Positions 1-13,009 of a stretch of 64,000 bases of DNA are shown piece by piece. The notes under the pieces were generated by a model. That model ran no database searches and was not told where the DNA came from. It was given only the letters and a program-made list of their open reading frames with translations. Source of the stretch: Agromyces sp. Root81 (GTDB taxonomy: Bacteria > Actinomycetota > Actinomycetes > Actinomycetales > Microbacteriaceae); the NCBI RefSeq assembly GCF_001429165.1, contig NZ_LMIR01000002.1, positions 291,366 to 355,365 on the forward strand, written 5' to 3'. Position 1 is the first letter of the stretch. Each line of letters starts with the position of its first letter. A program made the translations under genes and the position numbers.

Positions 1-156
1 GAGCTCGTCGACGACGGCGACCGCCTCGCCGAGTCCTTCGAAGTGCGGGCTCGAGCCGGCACCGCGCTCGTGCGCGACGAGCTCGCCGTCGATCGTCAGG
101 GCGACCGCGTCGGTCTTCGAACCGCCGCCGTCGACGGCGACGACGACGCCGCTCAT
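1..156 (-). CDS. BadF/BadG-type sugar kinase, N-terminal part (runs off window)
   Basis: Only the first 52 codons are in the window. The N-terminus reads MSGVVVAVDGGGSKTDAVAL, the phosphate-1 ATP-binding loop of the BadF/BadG/BcrA/BcrD ATPase family, which includes N-acetylglucosamine and glucosamine kinases. Its ATG overlaps the stop of the upstream GH4 gene (ATGA), so it is the last visible gene of the sugar operon. In this context it probably phosphorylates an imported sugar or disaccharide in the cytoplasm; the substrate cannot be read from this fragment. Confidence 0.8.
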   Translation of the reverse strand, partial: MSGVVVAVDGGGSKTDAVALTIDGELVAHERGAGSSPHFEGLGEAVAVVDEL

Positions 157-1412
157 CGCGCCCACTCCAGGAACGGCGCGTTCTCGGCCATGAGCAGGTC
201 GGTGAGCTGCTCGGCCCGATCATGCTGCAGCACGAGCGGGTGGGCGCGCATCGCGCGGAGCACGCGATCGCGCCCGCCGTGCACCGCCGCGTCGAGCGCG
301 AGCCGCTCGTACCCGGCGACGCCGGCGATGAGCCCACGGATGTCGTCGGGCAGCGGCGCGACCGGTTCCGCGACGAATCCGCCGTCGCGGAACACGGCCG
401 GCACCTCGATCACGTGGTCGTCGGGCAGGAACGGCAGCACGCCGTCGTTGCGGAGATTGACCACGCGAGACCGACTCGCACCGTCCCGCATCGCGGCGAG
501 CAGTTCGATCGCGGCCTCGGAGTAGAAGGCGCCGCCGCGCCCCTCGAGTGCGGCCGGTTTCTCGTGCTGTGCCGGGTCGGCGTAGAGCTCGAGCAGCTCG
601 CGTTCGATCGCGCGCACCGCCTCGGCCCGGGTCGGCTCCTGCAGCTGCTCGCGCAGCACCTCGTCGTGCGCGTAGTAGTAGCGCAGGTAGTAGGAGGGCA
701 CGACGCCCAGCTGCGCGATGAGCGCCGGTGCCAGCTGCACCTCGTCGGCCAGCTCGCCGAGCCGGTGCCGGAGCAGCCCGGGCAGGCGGTCGTCGCCGTC
801 GATGACGACGCTCCGCTCCCAGGTCAGGTGGTTGAGCCCGACATGGCCGAGGTTCACCCGGTCGTGATCGACGTCGAAGAGCGAGGCGAAGCGGCGCTGG
901 AAGCCGATCGCGACGTTGCAGAGGCCGACGGCGCGATGGCCCGCCTCGAGCAGCGCACGGGTCACGATGCCGACGGGGTTCGTGAAGTCGACGATCCAGG
1001 CGTCGGGCTTGGCGTGCGCGCGCACCACGTCGGCGATGCGGAGCACCACGGGCACCGTGCGCAGCGCCTTGGCGAGCCCGCCGGGGCCCGTCGTCTCCTG
1101 GCCGATGCATCCGGCCTCGTGCGGCCAGGTCTCGTCGGCGTGCCGGGCGTCCTGCCCGCCGACCCGCAGCTGGATGAGCACGGCATCGGCGTCGGCGACG
1201 CCCGCGACGAGGTCGGTCGTGCCGATCACCGTCGCGGGGTGCCCGGCGTGCTCGAGCATGCGCTGCGACATACCGGCGACGAGCGAGAGCCGCTGCGGGT
1301 CGGGGTCGACGAGGCGGATCTCCTCGAGCGGCAGGGAGTCGCGGAGACGTGCGAACCCGTCGATGAGTTCGGGCGTGTAGGTCGAGCCTCCGCCGACGAT
1401 GGCGAGCTTCAT
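153..1412 (-). CDS. GH4 family 6-phospho-beta-glucosidase
   Basis: This is a 419-residue member of glycoside hydrolase family 4, which cleaves (phospho)glycosides by an NAD+ and metal dependent redox mechanism. The N-terminus MKLAIVGGGSTYTPELIDG is the NAD-binding Rossmann motif. The metal and active-site pair typical of GH4 is visible as Cys165-Asn166 (LCNVAIG) and His195 (GLNHLTW). Length matches the family (about 420-450). It lies between the ROK regulator gene and the BadF-type kinase gene, which it overlaps by four bases. The sequence type suggests a 6-phospho-beta-glucosidase, but no PTS is present, so a kinase must supply the phosphate. The exact sugar is inferred only. Confidence 0.9.
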   Translation of the reverse strand: MKLAIVGGGSTYTPELIDGFARLRDSLPLEEIRLVDPDPQRLSLVAGMSQRMLEHAGHPATVIGTTDLVAGVADADAVLIQLRVGGQDARHADETWPHEAGCIGQETTGPGGLAKALRTVPVVLRIADVVRAHAKPDAWIVDFTNPVGIVTRALLEAGHRAVGLCNVAIGFQRRFASLFDVDHDRVNLGHVGLNHLTWERSVVIDGDDRLPGLLRHRLGELADEVQLAPALIAQLGVVPSYYLRYYYAHDEVLREQLQEPTRAEAVRAIERELLELYADPAQHEKPAALEGRGGAFYSEAAIELLAAMRDGASRSRVVNLRNDGVLPFLPDDHVIEVPAVFRDGGFVAEPVAPLPDDIRGLIAGVAGYERLALDAAVHGGRDRVLRAMRAHPLVLQHDRAEQLTDLLMAENAPFLEWAR

Positions 1413-1515
1413 CAGTCCTCATTCCGTGCGTGGGGCGCCCCGCGCGCTCTGGCGCGAAGCGGAGTTCGGTGGCCGACCGGCGGATGCGCGCAGCATCCGC
1501 CCTTCGCCGGCCGAG

Positions 1516-2670
1516 TCAGGTGGCGAGCGAGATGTCCGCCTCGAGGTGGTCGCGGATCTGGTCGACGAGCTGCTGGCGCGCGCCGAGCAGCACCGGCTGG
1601 GTACCGGTGCCGCTCATCCGCACCGCGAGCTTCGGGTGAGCGGAGGGGTCGACCCGCTCGGCGACGAGCTCGGCGAGACGCGTGCCGCCGGCGATGCCGG
1701 TGGGCCCGCCGAGCACGACCATCGAAGGGTCGAGGATCGCGAGCAGCGGGTTCACGGCGAGGATGACGCGGTCGGCGAGGGCCGACAGCGCCACGTCGTC
1801 GTGCGCGAGTCGGGGCAGCACATCGGCGAGCGTCTCGTCGTCGCCGGCGATGAGTCGAGCCACGGCCGGGCCGCCCAGCAGGTCGGTGAAGTCGTTCGCC
1901 GCGGGAGCGAGCGGTGCCGCCGTCCTCGGCACCGCGAGGTAGCCGATCTCGCCGGCCCCGCCGGAGGCGCCGCGGTGCACGACTCCGCCGAGGTCGAGAC
2001 CGACGCCGAGGCCGTCGCCGATCCAGAACAGCGCGAAGCTCGAGGCCTGCTGCGCCGCGCCCGCCGAGCGCTCGGCCATCGTCGCGAGGTTGACGTCGTT
2101 GTCGATCGTCACCTGCAGGCCGAGCCCCCGCTCGATGCGAGCACGGGCCCCGACCGCAGGCCACCCGGGCAGGGTGTCGGTGAACGAGAGCTCGTCGCCG
2201 TCGACGAAGAACGCGGCCTGGACGCCGATCACGACGCGGCTGACCGTGCTCTCGTCGATGCCCGCCTCCGCGCAGGCCGCGCGGACGGCGGCTCGCACAT
2301 CGCCCTCGGGCGAGCGCTCGTGCACATCCGTCGCGATCTGCACGATCGGGTGATCGTGATCGACGGCGTCGACGACGACCGCCTGGATGGCGCGGTCGAG
2401 GATCGAGATCGCGACGCCCGTGATGCGATCGGTGCGCACACCGTACGTGATGGCGTTCGGCCCGCGGCCGCCCGACAGCTCGCCGACCGGCCGGATGAGG
2501 CCGACCCGTTCGAGGCGTGCGAGCATCTGCGATGCGGTCGGCTTCGAGAGCCCGGTGAGCTCGCCGAGCCGCGATCGCGTGAGCGGACCGTGTTCGAGGA
2601 GGAGCCGGAAGGCGGTGCGGTCGTTGCGCGCCGCGAGCCACGTCGGGGTGCCCGGGTCGATCTGGTTCAC
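1516..2670 (-). CDS. ROK family transcriptional regulator
   Basis: 384 residues. An N-terminal winged helix-turn-helix (LTRSRLGELTGLSKPTASQMLARLE, given in parts) is followed by a ROK sugar-kinase-like domain, as in NagC and XylR repressors. The GTG at 2670 is chosen because AGAGGCGG lies about eight bases upstream; a TTG start at 2718 would add 16 residues without a ribosome site. It follows the Dpp-type ATPase gene by 69 bases and precedes the GH4 gene, so it probably represses this sugar operon and responds to the imported sugar or its phosphate. The GC-rich ROK metal site is not clearly canonical, so kinase activity is unlikely. Confidence 0.88.
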   Translation of the reverse strand: MNQIDPGTPTWLAARNDRTAFRLLLEHGPLTRSRLGELTGLSKPTASQMLARLERVGLIRPVGELSGGRGPNAITYGVRTDRITGVAISILDRAIQAVVVDAVDHDHPIVQIATDVHERSPEGDVRAAVRAACAEAGIDESTVSRVVIGVQAAFFVDGDELSFTDTLPGWPAVGARARIERGLGLQVTIDNDVNLATMAERSAGAAQQASSFALFWIGDGLGVGLDLGGVVHRGASGGAGEIGYLAVPRTAAPLAPAANDFTDLLGGPAVARLIAGDDETLADVLPRLAHDDVALSALADRVILAVNPLLAILDPSMVVLGGPTGIAGGTRLAELVAERVDPSAHPKLAVRMSGTGTQPVLLGARQQLVDQIRDHLEADISLAT

Positions 2671-2739
2671 GGCAGTCCGCCTCTCTCGTTTCGTGTTCGT
2701 GGTCACTCTATCTGACAAGAATGTTTACTGATTGTTGGC

Positions 2740-3584
2740 TCACCCGCCGTTCCGCACGTCGTCGCGCAGCCGCCCGAGCCGATCCGGGTCGGCCGCGGCC
2801 TCGAGCAGCGTCTTCGTGTAGTCGTGTTGCGGATCGAGGATCACCTGCTCGCTCGGCCCGCGTTCGACGATCTCCCCGCGGTACATGACGAGGATCTCGT
2901 CTGAGAAGTGCCGCGCGGTCGCGAGGTCGTGCGTGATGTAGAGCACGCCCAGGTGCTCCTGCCGCTGCAACTCGGCCAGCAGGTTCAGCACGCCGAGGCG
3001 GATCGACACGTCGAGCATCGACACCGGCTCGTCGGCGATGATGAACCGCGATCCCGGGGCGAGTGCACGGGCGATCGCGACGCGCTGCCGCTGACCGCCC
3101 GAGAGCTCGTGCGGTCGGCGATCGGCGAACGTCGCCGCCGGTGACAGGCGGACGCGCTCGAGGAGTTCCTCGGCCCGCTCGCGGATCTGCCGCGACGAGA
3201 GCCGCGGGTTGTGGATGCGCAGCGGCCGTTCGAGGTGGTGCAGGATCGGGTGGAACGGGTTCAGCGAGCTGAACGGGTCCTGGAAGACCATCTGCACGTC
3301 CCGTCGATAGCGGGCGAGCCCGCCGCCGCGGGTGGCACTCACGCGCCCGTCGAGCAGCACCTCGCCCGACGACGGCGTCTCGAGCTTGGCCATCATGCGT
3401 GCGATCGTCGACTTGCCCGAGCCGCTCTCGCCGACGAGGGCGATCGTGCGGCCCGGCTCGAGGGTGAACGAGACATCCTTCACCGCATGGAGCGTGCGGA
3501 CCTTCGTGCCGCTGCGCAGCCGGAAGTCCTTGACGAGGTGGCGCGCCTCGAGGGTCGAGGTCGCCGTCGCCGTCGCCGGCCCGC

Positions 3585-3588
<4 letters not shown>
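2740..3588 (-). CDS. ABC transporter ATP-binding protein, DppF/OppF type
   Basis: 282 residues with Walker A GESGSGKST, the signature LSGGQRQRVAIARAL, and Walker B FIIADEP, followed by the C-terminal extension found in Dpp/Opp ATPases (HDYTKTLLEA). It is the second ATPase of the importer and works as a heterodimer with the neighbouring DppD-type protein on the inner face of the membrane. A GTG start overlaps the stop of the upstream ATPase gene by four bases. Placed next to GH4 and ROK genes, it more likely serves an oligosaccharide or glycopeptide importer than a plain dipeptide importer. Confidence 0.92.
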
Positions 3589-4477
<889 letters not shown>

Positions 4478-4481
<4 letters not shown>

Positions 4482-5575
4482 GCGAATGCTCCGGTGTCGG
4501 CGACGCCCTTGCCGGCCTTCGCGGCCCTGCGCTGGCGCTTCGCGTTCTCAGGCGCGAGCCTGAGCTTCGGGTTCACGACCTCGTCGATCGCGAAGTTGAT
4601 GAGGGACAGGCCGGCGCCGAGGGCGGCGATGATGAGGCCCGGCGGCACGAACCACCACCAGGCGCCCGTGCCGACGGCCTGGCCGGTCTGGGCGTCGTTC
4701 AGCATCGTGCCGAGCGTGATCGACCCGGTCGGCCCGAGGCCGAGGTAGGAGAGCCCGGCCTCGCCGAGCACGGCGAAGATGACGCCGAAGATGAACTGGG
4801 CGGCGAGCAGCGGAACGAGGTTCGGCAGGATCTCGACGAAGATGATGCGGCCGGGTTTCTCGCCCGCGACTCGGGCAGCCGCGACGTACTCGCGGGTGCG
4901 GAGCGAGCGCGCCTGCGCTCGCAGCACCACCGCGGAGCCCGCCCAGCCCGTGATGCCGAGCACGAGCGCGACGAGCAGCGAGCTGCGGGCGAGCGGCCCG
5001 AGGCCCTCGGCGGTCTGCACGTAGGCGGCGATCACCATGACGACGGGCAGGCCCGGGATGACGAGCACGATGTTCGTGAAGAGCGTGAGCACCTCGTCGA
5101 GCACGCCGCCGAAGTACCCGGCGAACACGCCGAAGATCACGGCGAGCAGCAGGGCCACGATGCCGGCGACGATGCCGATGAAGAGCGAGCCCTGCGTGCC
5201 CCAGGCCAGCTGCGAGAAGACGTCGTAGCCGAGCTTCGTCGTGCCCAGCCAGTGCTCGGCCGACGGCGGCTGCAGCGCCTCGTTGCTGGAGTCGCGGGGC
5301 GGCTGGGCGATCATCGGCCCGAAGATGCCGAAGAGGGTGATGAGGCCGACGATCACGACGCCCGTGACGAGCTTGCCCGAGCGGCTCGGCAGGATGTGGC
5401 GGAACCGGCCGCCACGGCTCGAGCGGGCCGCGGCGATCGCCGCGGTGGCCGTCGCGTCGCGGGCGGTCTCGCGCACCGCCTCGGCGGAGACCGGCGACTG
5501 GAACGGGGCATCGTCGCCGGTCGCGTAGCCGGAGTCGTCGGGCATGCGTTCGAGGGTGGGCTGGGAGTCATCCAT
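4478..5575 (-). CDS. ABC transporter permease, DppC/OppC type
   Basis: 365 residues. After an extended, Ala-rich N-terminal tail (about 60 residues) it has the first membrane segment, the DppC-type loop (GTTKLGYDVFSQLAWGTQGS), several further membrane segments and the EAA-type loop with the ATPase. It forms the channel with the DppB-type permease. Its start overlaps the end of the upstream permease gene by eight bases and its end overlaps the ATPase gene by four, so translation of the operon is coupled. Confidence 0.9.
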
Positions 5576-6572
5576 TGTGTCGCACCCTCGGGTCGATGAA
5601 GCCGTAGATGAGGTCCATGAAGAAGTTGGCGGCGAGCACCGTGAGCGTGATCACGAGGAAGACCCCCTGCATGAGCGCATAGTCGAGACCCTGCACCGCC
5701 TGGATCATGAGCTTGCCGATGCCCGGGTAGCTGAACACCTGTTCCATCACGATCGAGCCGGCGACGACGAAGCCGAGCGCGATGCCGAAGCCCGCGAGGC
5801 TCGGGATGGCGGCGTTGCGCGACGCGTACTTCGTGCGCACCCGGCGCGGGGTCAGCCCCTTCGCCTCGGCCGTGACGACGTAGTCCTCGGACATCGTCGA
5901 CACCATCATGTTGCGCATGCCGAGGAGCCAGCCGCCGACGGAGGAGAGCACGATCGTGATCGCCGGGAGGATGGCGTGGTAGATCGCGCTGCCGATGAAC
6001 GCCCAGCTGAGCTCTGGGCCGGCCGGGAATTCGAAGACGTCGTAGCCGCCGACGATCGGGAAGAGCCCCAGCTGCACTGAGAACACGGCGACGAGCACGA
6101 GCGCGAGCCAGAAGTACGGGATCGACTGGAACACCGTGGTGATCGGCACGAGGTGGTCGAGCCAGGTGCCGCGCCGCCAGCCCACCCACGCTCCGACGAT
6201 GATGCCCAGCAGGAATGAGATGACGGTCGCGACGCCGACCAGGATGATCGTCCACGGCAGGGCCGCCGCGATGAGATCGGCGACCGGGGCCGGATACCTC
6301 GTCGAGGAGACGCCGAGGTCTCCCTGAAGCAACCGGCCCCAGTACGCCACGTACTGGTCCCAGAGGGACATGTCCTTCCCTGCGCCGAGGATCGAGGTGA
6401 TGGCCTCGATCGTCTCCTCGGAGAGCGGACGCCCGCCGCTGGCGCGCCGGAGCTTGCCGAGCATGATGGCTGCGGGGTCGCCCGGCAGGAGCCGCGGGAG
6501 CAGGAAGTTGAGCGAGATCGCCGCCCAGAGGGTCACCAGGTAGAAGGCGACCCGCCGAAGGTAGAAGCTCAT
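5568..6572 (-). CDS. ABC transporter permease, DppB/OppB type
   Basis: 334 residues. It begins MSFYLRRVAFYLVTLWAAI, the usual first membrane helix of DppB permeases, and has about six membrane segments and an EAA loop near residue 230. The start at 6572 is chosen because it aligns with the first helix; a longer in-frame version adds 48 Arg-rich residues that look like read-through of non-coding sequence. It lies 50 bases downstream of the solute-binding gene. Confidence 0.9.
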   Translation of the reverse strand: MSFYLRRVAFYLVTLWAAISLNFLLPRLLPGDPAAIMLGKLRRASGGRPLSEETIEAITSILGAGKDMSLWDQYVAYWGRLLQGDLGVSSTRYPAPVADLIAAALPWTIILVGVATVISFLLGIIVGAWVGWRRGTWLDHLVPITTVFQSIPYFWLALVLVAVFSVQLGLFPIVGGYDVFEFPAGPELSWAFIGSAIYHAILPAITIVLSSVGGWLLGMRNMMVSTMSEDYVVTAEAKGLTPRRVRTKYASRNAAIPSLAGFGIALGFVVAGSIVMEQVFSYPGIGKLMIQAVQGLDYALMQGVFLVITLTVLAANFFMDLIYGFIDPRVRHNG

Positions 6573-6622
6573 GCCGCTGCCGTCCTCGAGATGGGGAAGG
6601 TTCGTTCCACGGGACCGACGAC

Positions 6623-8287
6623 CTACTTCGCCGGGGTGAGGTGCGAGAGCACGACCGCGTTGGCCACCGCGAGGTACGGCAGCGGTGCTGCGTACAGCTC
6701 GCCCTCGCTCGGCCATCCACTGAACTTCTCGGTGTTGAAGAAGGACTGCGAGGCGTTCAGCACCACTGGGATGTACGGGAGGTCACGCGCGATCTCGGAC
6801 TGGATCGTGGCGTAGGCCGCCTGCTTGGTCGCGACGTCCTGCGTCGCGCCAGCCGCGAGCACTGCCGCGTCGACGGCCGGGTTCGAGTAGCGCGAGTAAT
6901 TCTGGCCGACGAGCGGCGTCTCGCCGACGCTCGCGGTCGAGGTGCCGGCGAAGTACTCGTGGTAGTTCGAGTAGGGGTCGGCGACGAGGCTCTGCGTGAG
7001 GCCGAAGAGCGCCATCTGGAAGTCGCCCGACTGGATCGGCGTCCAGTACTCGGCATCGGAGACGGTGCGGGCGTTGATGCGGATGCCGGCTTCGGCCGCC
7101 TGCTCCGAGATCAGTTTCGCGGCGTCGTTGTAGTCGGTCCAGCCGTCGGGCGAGAACAGGTCGATCTCGAAGGCGGCGCCGTCCGTACCGTAGAAGCCGT
7201 CGGCGTCCTTCGTGTAGCCGGCGGCCTCGAGGATCGCGCCGGCCTCTGCGGCGTTCGCCTCCTGCGGGCTCGTGGCGAGCTCCGGGTCGCTGAGCCACTG
7301 CTCGTCGCGCGGCTGGAGGGTGAACGACGGCGATGATTCGCCCGCGAGGCCGGCGAAGGCCTTGTCGGCGATCGTGGCGCGGTCGATCGCGACGTTGATC
7401 GCCTGGCGCACGGCCGGGTCGGTCTGCGGGCCTTCGCACCCGAGGTCGGCGTTGGCGCAGGTCGTGATCGTCGTCGGGTCCTGCTGGAGGTTCAAGGTCG
7501 TGATGTCGCCCGCACCGGTGACGGCGTCGGGGTTCGCGATGAACTGGCCGACCCAGTCGATCTTGCCGGTCGTCAACAGGTCTTGCGACGACTGGTTCGA
7601 GTCGAGGCCGAGGTACTGCACCTCGGTCACGGCGGGCGCGCCGTCGCGGAAGAGCTCGTTGGCGACGACCGTGTAGGCGGCATCGGAGAAGCTCTTGAGC
7701 ATGTACGGGCCGGAGCCGACGGGCTCGGGGTTCGTCTCTGCCATGAAGTCGTCGATGTCGGCCCAGATGTGCTCGGGGATGATGTAGGTCGTCCCCAGCG
7801 TGAGCGATGCGCTCGTGAACTGCGGTTCGGTGTAAGTGAGTACGACGGTGGTGTCGTCGGTCGCCTCGGCCGAGACGAACTGCTCGGTCTTGTTCGAGCC
7901 GTAGCCGAAGGTGAAGGCGACGTCGTCAGCGGTGAGGTCCTCGCCGTCGCTCCACTTCAGGTCGGGCTTGATCGTGACGGTGAGCGTGCGGCCGTCTTCG
8001 CTGTACTCGTAGCCGTCGCCGATGAGTCCGGTGGGGGCGTCGGCCGAGAGCTGGTTGAAGAAGAACAGCGGCTCGTAGATCGCGCCGAAGGTCGCGTGCA
8101 CGGCCGTGTCGACGGCGAACGGGTTGAAGTTGTTGTTGATCGGGGTGGCGCTGCCCGCCCAGACGCGCAGGACAGAGGCGTCGTCGCCGCCGCCTCCTGC
8201 CGCCGGGCTGCATCCGGTCATTCCCAGGGCGATCGCGGCCGCTCCTGCGGCGAGTGCCACCGCGAAGGAGCGTGTGGTTCGAGTCAT
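6623..8287 (-). CDS. ABC transporter solute-binding lipoprotein, SBP family 5
   Basis: 554 residues. A lipoprotein signal peptide ends at a lipobox (GMTGC, Cys near residue 26), followed by a Gly-rich linker and a family 5 extracellular solute-binding domain as in DppA/OppA (YEPLFFFNQL, LKWSDGEDLTADDVAFTF in parts). It is the outer binding protein of the importer and first gene of the operon. The second ATG (8287) is preferred because AGAGGA sits nine bases upstream; the ATG three codons earlier abuts that site. The large binding cleft of this family admits oligopeptides or oligosaccharides. Confidence 0.9.
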   Translation of the reverse strand: MTRTTRSFAVALAAGAAAIALGMTGCSPAAGGGGDDASVLRVWAGSATPINNNFNPFAVDTAVHATFGAIYEPLFFFNQLSADAPTGLIGDGYEYSEDGRTLTVTIKPDLKWSDGEDLTADDVAFTFGYGSNKTEQFVSAEATDDTTVVLTYTEPQFTSASLTLGTTYIIPEHIWADIDDFMAETNPEPVGSGPYMLKSFSDAAYTVVANELFRDGAPAVTEVQYLGLDSNQSSQDLLTTGKIDWVGQFIANPDAVTGAGDITTLNLQQDPTTITTCANADLGCEGPQTDPAVRQAINVAIDRATIADKAFAGLAGESSPSFTLQPRDEQWLSDPELATSPQEANAAEAGAILEAAGYTKDADGFYGTDGAAFEIDLFSPDGWTDYNDAAKLISEQAAEAGIRINARTVSDAEYWTPIQSGDFQMALFGLTQSLVADPYSNYHEYFAGTSTASVGETPLVGQNYSRYSNPAVDAAVLAAGATQDVATKQAAYATIQSEIARDLPYIPVVLNASQSFFNTEKFSGWPSEGELYAAPLPYLAVANAVVLSHLTPAK

Positions 8288-8359
8288 CTCCGGCATTCCT
8301 CTCGTGCTTCGTTGCGTGGAAGGTGGTGCAGTTTGCCGCGTGCGGGATCTCGGTGCTCA

Positions 8360-8430
8360 CGCGTTACTGGAAGCGACCCTAACAGAAAAGATAGTAACTG
8401 GAAACAAGTCATTCAGTTTCTGTTTCCCCG
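8360..8430. promoter_or_regulatory. Divergent control region with repeated ACTGGAA and AACAGAAA motifs
   Basis: This AT-richer stretch between the importer operon and the D-serine-dehydratase-like gene carries GTTACTGGAA (about 8363) and GTAACTGGAAAC (about 8394), an inverted pair GGAAACA/TGTTTCC (8400-8406 and 8421-8427) and AACAGAAA/TTTCTGTT (8381-8388 and 8417-8424). Such symmetry is what a ROK or other sugar-responsive operator would look like. Binding is inferred. Confidence 0.4.
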
Positions 8431-8540
8431 CGTGTTTTCGACGTGCATCCGACGCATCGGGCTGGCGCCTATGCTCTGGTGTGCAGATTCAGCGCAGGTC
8501 GGTCGCGACGCTGCACCCACGCATGGAGAGAGGTGTCCGG

Positions 8541-9821
8541 ATGCCGCAGCGCACGCGACTCGAAGCACTCGCCGACGAGCGGCTGAGCGCGTCCGACAAG
8601 GGTCTGCCCGCCCGCGCCGCCGGACTCACGGTGAGCGAGTTCCTCGCGACCGGGCCTCGCCTCGCCGAGTTCTGGACCCCGCTGCTCGCACTCGACGAGC
8701 GCGCGCTCGCACACAACGCCGCAGTGATCCAGGGCTGGTGCGGCGAACGCGGCCTCGAGCTCATGCCCCACGGCAAGACGACGATGGCCCCGGCGCTCTG
8801 GCAGCTGCAGCTCGATGCCGGTGCCACCGGCCTCACTCTCGCGACGCCAGGGCAGGTGCGGACCGCTCGCGCGTTCGGCATCGCCTCGATCATGCTCGCG
8901 AACACGCTCGTCGCGCCGGCCGCGCTCGACTTCATCGCCCGTGAGCTCGCCGACCCGGCCTTCTCATTCCGCTCATGGGTCGACTCGGTCGAGACGGTCG
9001 AGGCGATGGAGCAGGGACTCGCCGGTGTCGACCTCCCCCGCCCGATCGACGTGCTCGTCGAGCTCGGCGGATCCGGCGGACGAACCGGCGCGCGCGGCGT
9101 CGGCGAAGCCGCGCGCATCGCCGAGCGCATCGCCGCATCGCCCGTGCTGCGACTCGCGGGCACGGCCGGATACGAGGGCAGCCTCGGCCACGACCGCTCC
9201 CCCGCAGTGCTCGATGCGGTGCGCACCTCCCTCGGCGAGATGCTCGAGGTGCACGCGGCGGTGCGCGGCCTCGCCGAGGGCGAGCTCATCGTCACGGCCG
9301 GCGGCAGCGCCTACCTCGAGCTCGTCGCCGAGGCGTTCGCCCCGGCGATCGCCGCCGAGGCCGCGGAGTCGACCAGTGCACGCGGCACCCGCTGGATCCT
9401 CCGCTCCGGCGCCTCCCTCCTGCACGACGACGGCTTCTACCACGGCATCTCGCCGATCGACGGCGAGCTCACCCCCGCCATGCGCGGCTACGCCCGCGTC
9501 GTCTCGCACCCCGAGCCGGGCCTCGCGCTCCTCGACGGCGGCAAGCGCGACTTCCCGTACGACGACGGCCTGCCCGTGCCGTTCGGCGTCGCCGAGGTGC
9601 CCGGTGCCGCCGAGCGGCCGCTCGCCGGGGCATCCGTCACCGCGCTCAACGACCAGCACGCTTACCTGCGCGCCGACGGCCCGCTCGAGCTCGCCATCGG
9701 CGAGGTCGTCTCGCTCGGCCTCTCGCACCCCTGCACGGCCTTCGACAAGTGGCGCTTCATCCCGGTCGTCGAAGGCGGCGGTTCCGACCGAGTGGTCGCA
9801 CTCGTGCGCACGTTCTTCTAG
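8541..9821 (+). CDS. D-serine dehydratase-like PLP enzyme (alanine racemase N-terminal fold)
   Basis: 426 residues of the fold-type III family that includes D-threonine aldolase and eukaryote-type D-serine dehydratase. The PLP lysine is Lys79 in MPHGKTTMAPAL. The C-terminal zinc pair of the D-serine dehydratase domain is His396 and Cys398 (LSHPCTAFDKW). The ATG at 8541 has GAGAGG about seven bases upstream. It probably deaminates or cleaves a D-hydroxy-amino acid. Its position opposite a glycan importer suggests use of D-amino acids released from cell-wall fragments, which is inference. Confidence 0.82.
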   Translation: MPQRTRLEALADERLSASDKGLPARAAGLTVSEFLATGPRLAEFWTPLLALDERALAHNAAVIQGWCGERGLELMPHGKTTMAPALWQLQLDAGATGLTLATPGQVRTARAFGIASIMLANTLVAPAALDFIARELADPAFSFRSWVDSVETVEAMEQGLAGVDLPRPIDVLVELGGSGGRTGARGVGEAARIAERIAASPVLRLAGTAGYEGSLGHDRSPAVLDAVRTSLGEMLEVHAAVRGLAEGELIVTAGGSAYLELVAEAFAPAIAAEAAESTSARGTRWILRSGASLLHDDGFYHGISPIDGELTPAMRGYARVVSHPEPGLALLDGGKRDFPYDDGLPVPFGVAEVPGAAERPLAGASVTALNDQHAYLRADGPLELAIGEVVSLGLSHPCTAFDKWRFIPVVEGGGSDRVVALVRTFF

Positions 9822-9833
9822 ACCGGAGACAGC

Positions 9834-9867
9834 GGATGCCCCGTGGCCGATCGGCCACGGGGCATCC
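9834..9867. terminator. Perfect 34-bp palindrome between convergent genes
   Basis: GGATGCCCCGTGGCCGA is followed at once by its exact reverse complement. It sits 12 bases after the D-serine-dehydratase-like gene and 15 bases after the end of asd, so it probably ends transcription from both sides. Confidence 0.8.
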
Positions 9868-9882
9868 GTCGTTCAGCTGGTG

Positions 9883-12384
<2,502 letters not shown>

Positions 12385-12498
12385 GTGGTCTCCCAGGGGT
12401 GGATTCGCTGGCGGCCGCTCGGGTAGCCGGCGCCGGAAGCACCATCATACGGCGGGCCGCATACGCGCCCGGCTATGTGACGTCCCCTCGGGCAGCGG

Positions 12499-12504
12499 TA
12501 GCGT
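12499..12504 (+). promoter_or_regulatory. -10 box of a leaderless gene
   Basis: TAGCGT ends six bases before the ATG at 12511, and no ribosome site is present. The transcript would start at or next to the start codon. Confidence 0.55.
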
Positions 12505-12510
12505 GTTCCC

Positions 12511-13005
12511 ATGCCGGAGGCGCTCGAGGCTTGGACCGAGTTCAACGTCGCGATGGTGGGCGCCACAGCCGCCCTCGCCGGTCTCCTCATCGTGGCGATG
12601 TCGGTGAACATCGGCGAGATCATGAAGTCGGTGACACTGCCGCCCCGCGCCGCCGCGTCGATCGCGGCGCTCGTGCTGGCGATCACCGCCGGCGCGTTCG
12701 GGCTGGTCCCCGGCCAGCCGGTCGTGGCGTACGGCGTCGAGGTGCTCGTGGCATCCGTGCTCGCGGGCGTCTTCCAGGTGCACGCGATCCGCGTGGTCAT
12801 GCGGGAGGACCACGTCTCGCCGTTCGACCGGGTGCTGAAGAGCATCGCCGGTGTGCTCCCGATCGCGGCCTTCCTCGTGGGCGCCGTGCTCGTCGTGACG
12901 GGCGTGGTGGAGGTCGGACTCATCACGATGGCCGTCGGCTCGGTGCTCAGCATCATCGCCGCACTGGTCATGGCCTGGGTGGTGCTCGTCGAGGTGCTGC
13001 GGTAG
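12511..13005 (+). CDS. Small integral membrane protein, unknown family
   Basis: 164 residues with five likely membrane segments (about 14-32, 46-66, 70-90, 109-131 and 135-160). No conserved enzymatic motif is visible. The ATG follows a -10 box (TAGCGT) by six bases, so the message is probably leaderless. It runs convergent with, and four bases from, the SnoaL-like gene. Function unknown. Confidence 0.75.
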   Translation: MPEALEAWTEFNVAMVGATAALAGLLIVAMSVNIGEIMKSVTLPPRAAASIAALVLAITAGAFGLVPGQPVVAYGVEVLVASVLAGVFQVHAIRVVMREDHVSPFDRVLKSIAGVLPIAAFLVGAVLVVTGVVEVGLITMAVGSVLSIIAALVMAWVVLVEVLR

Positions 13006-13009
13006 CGGC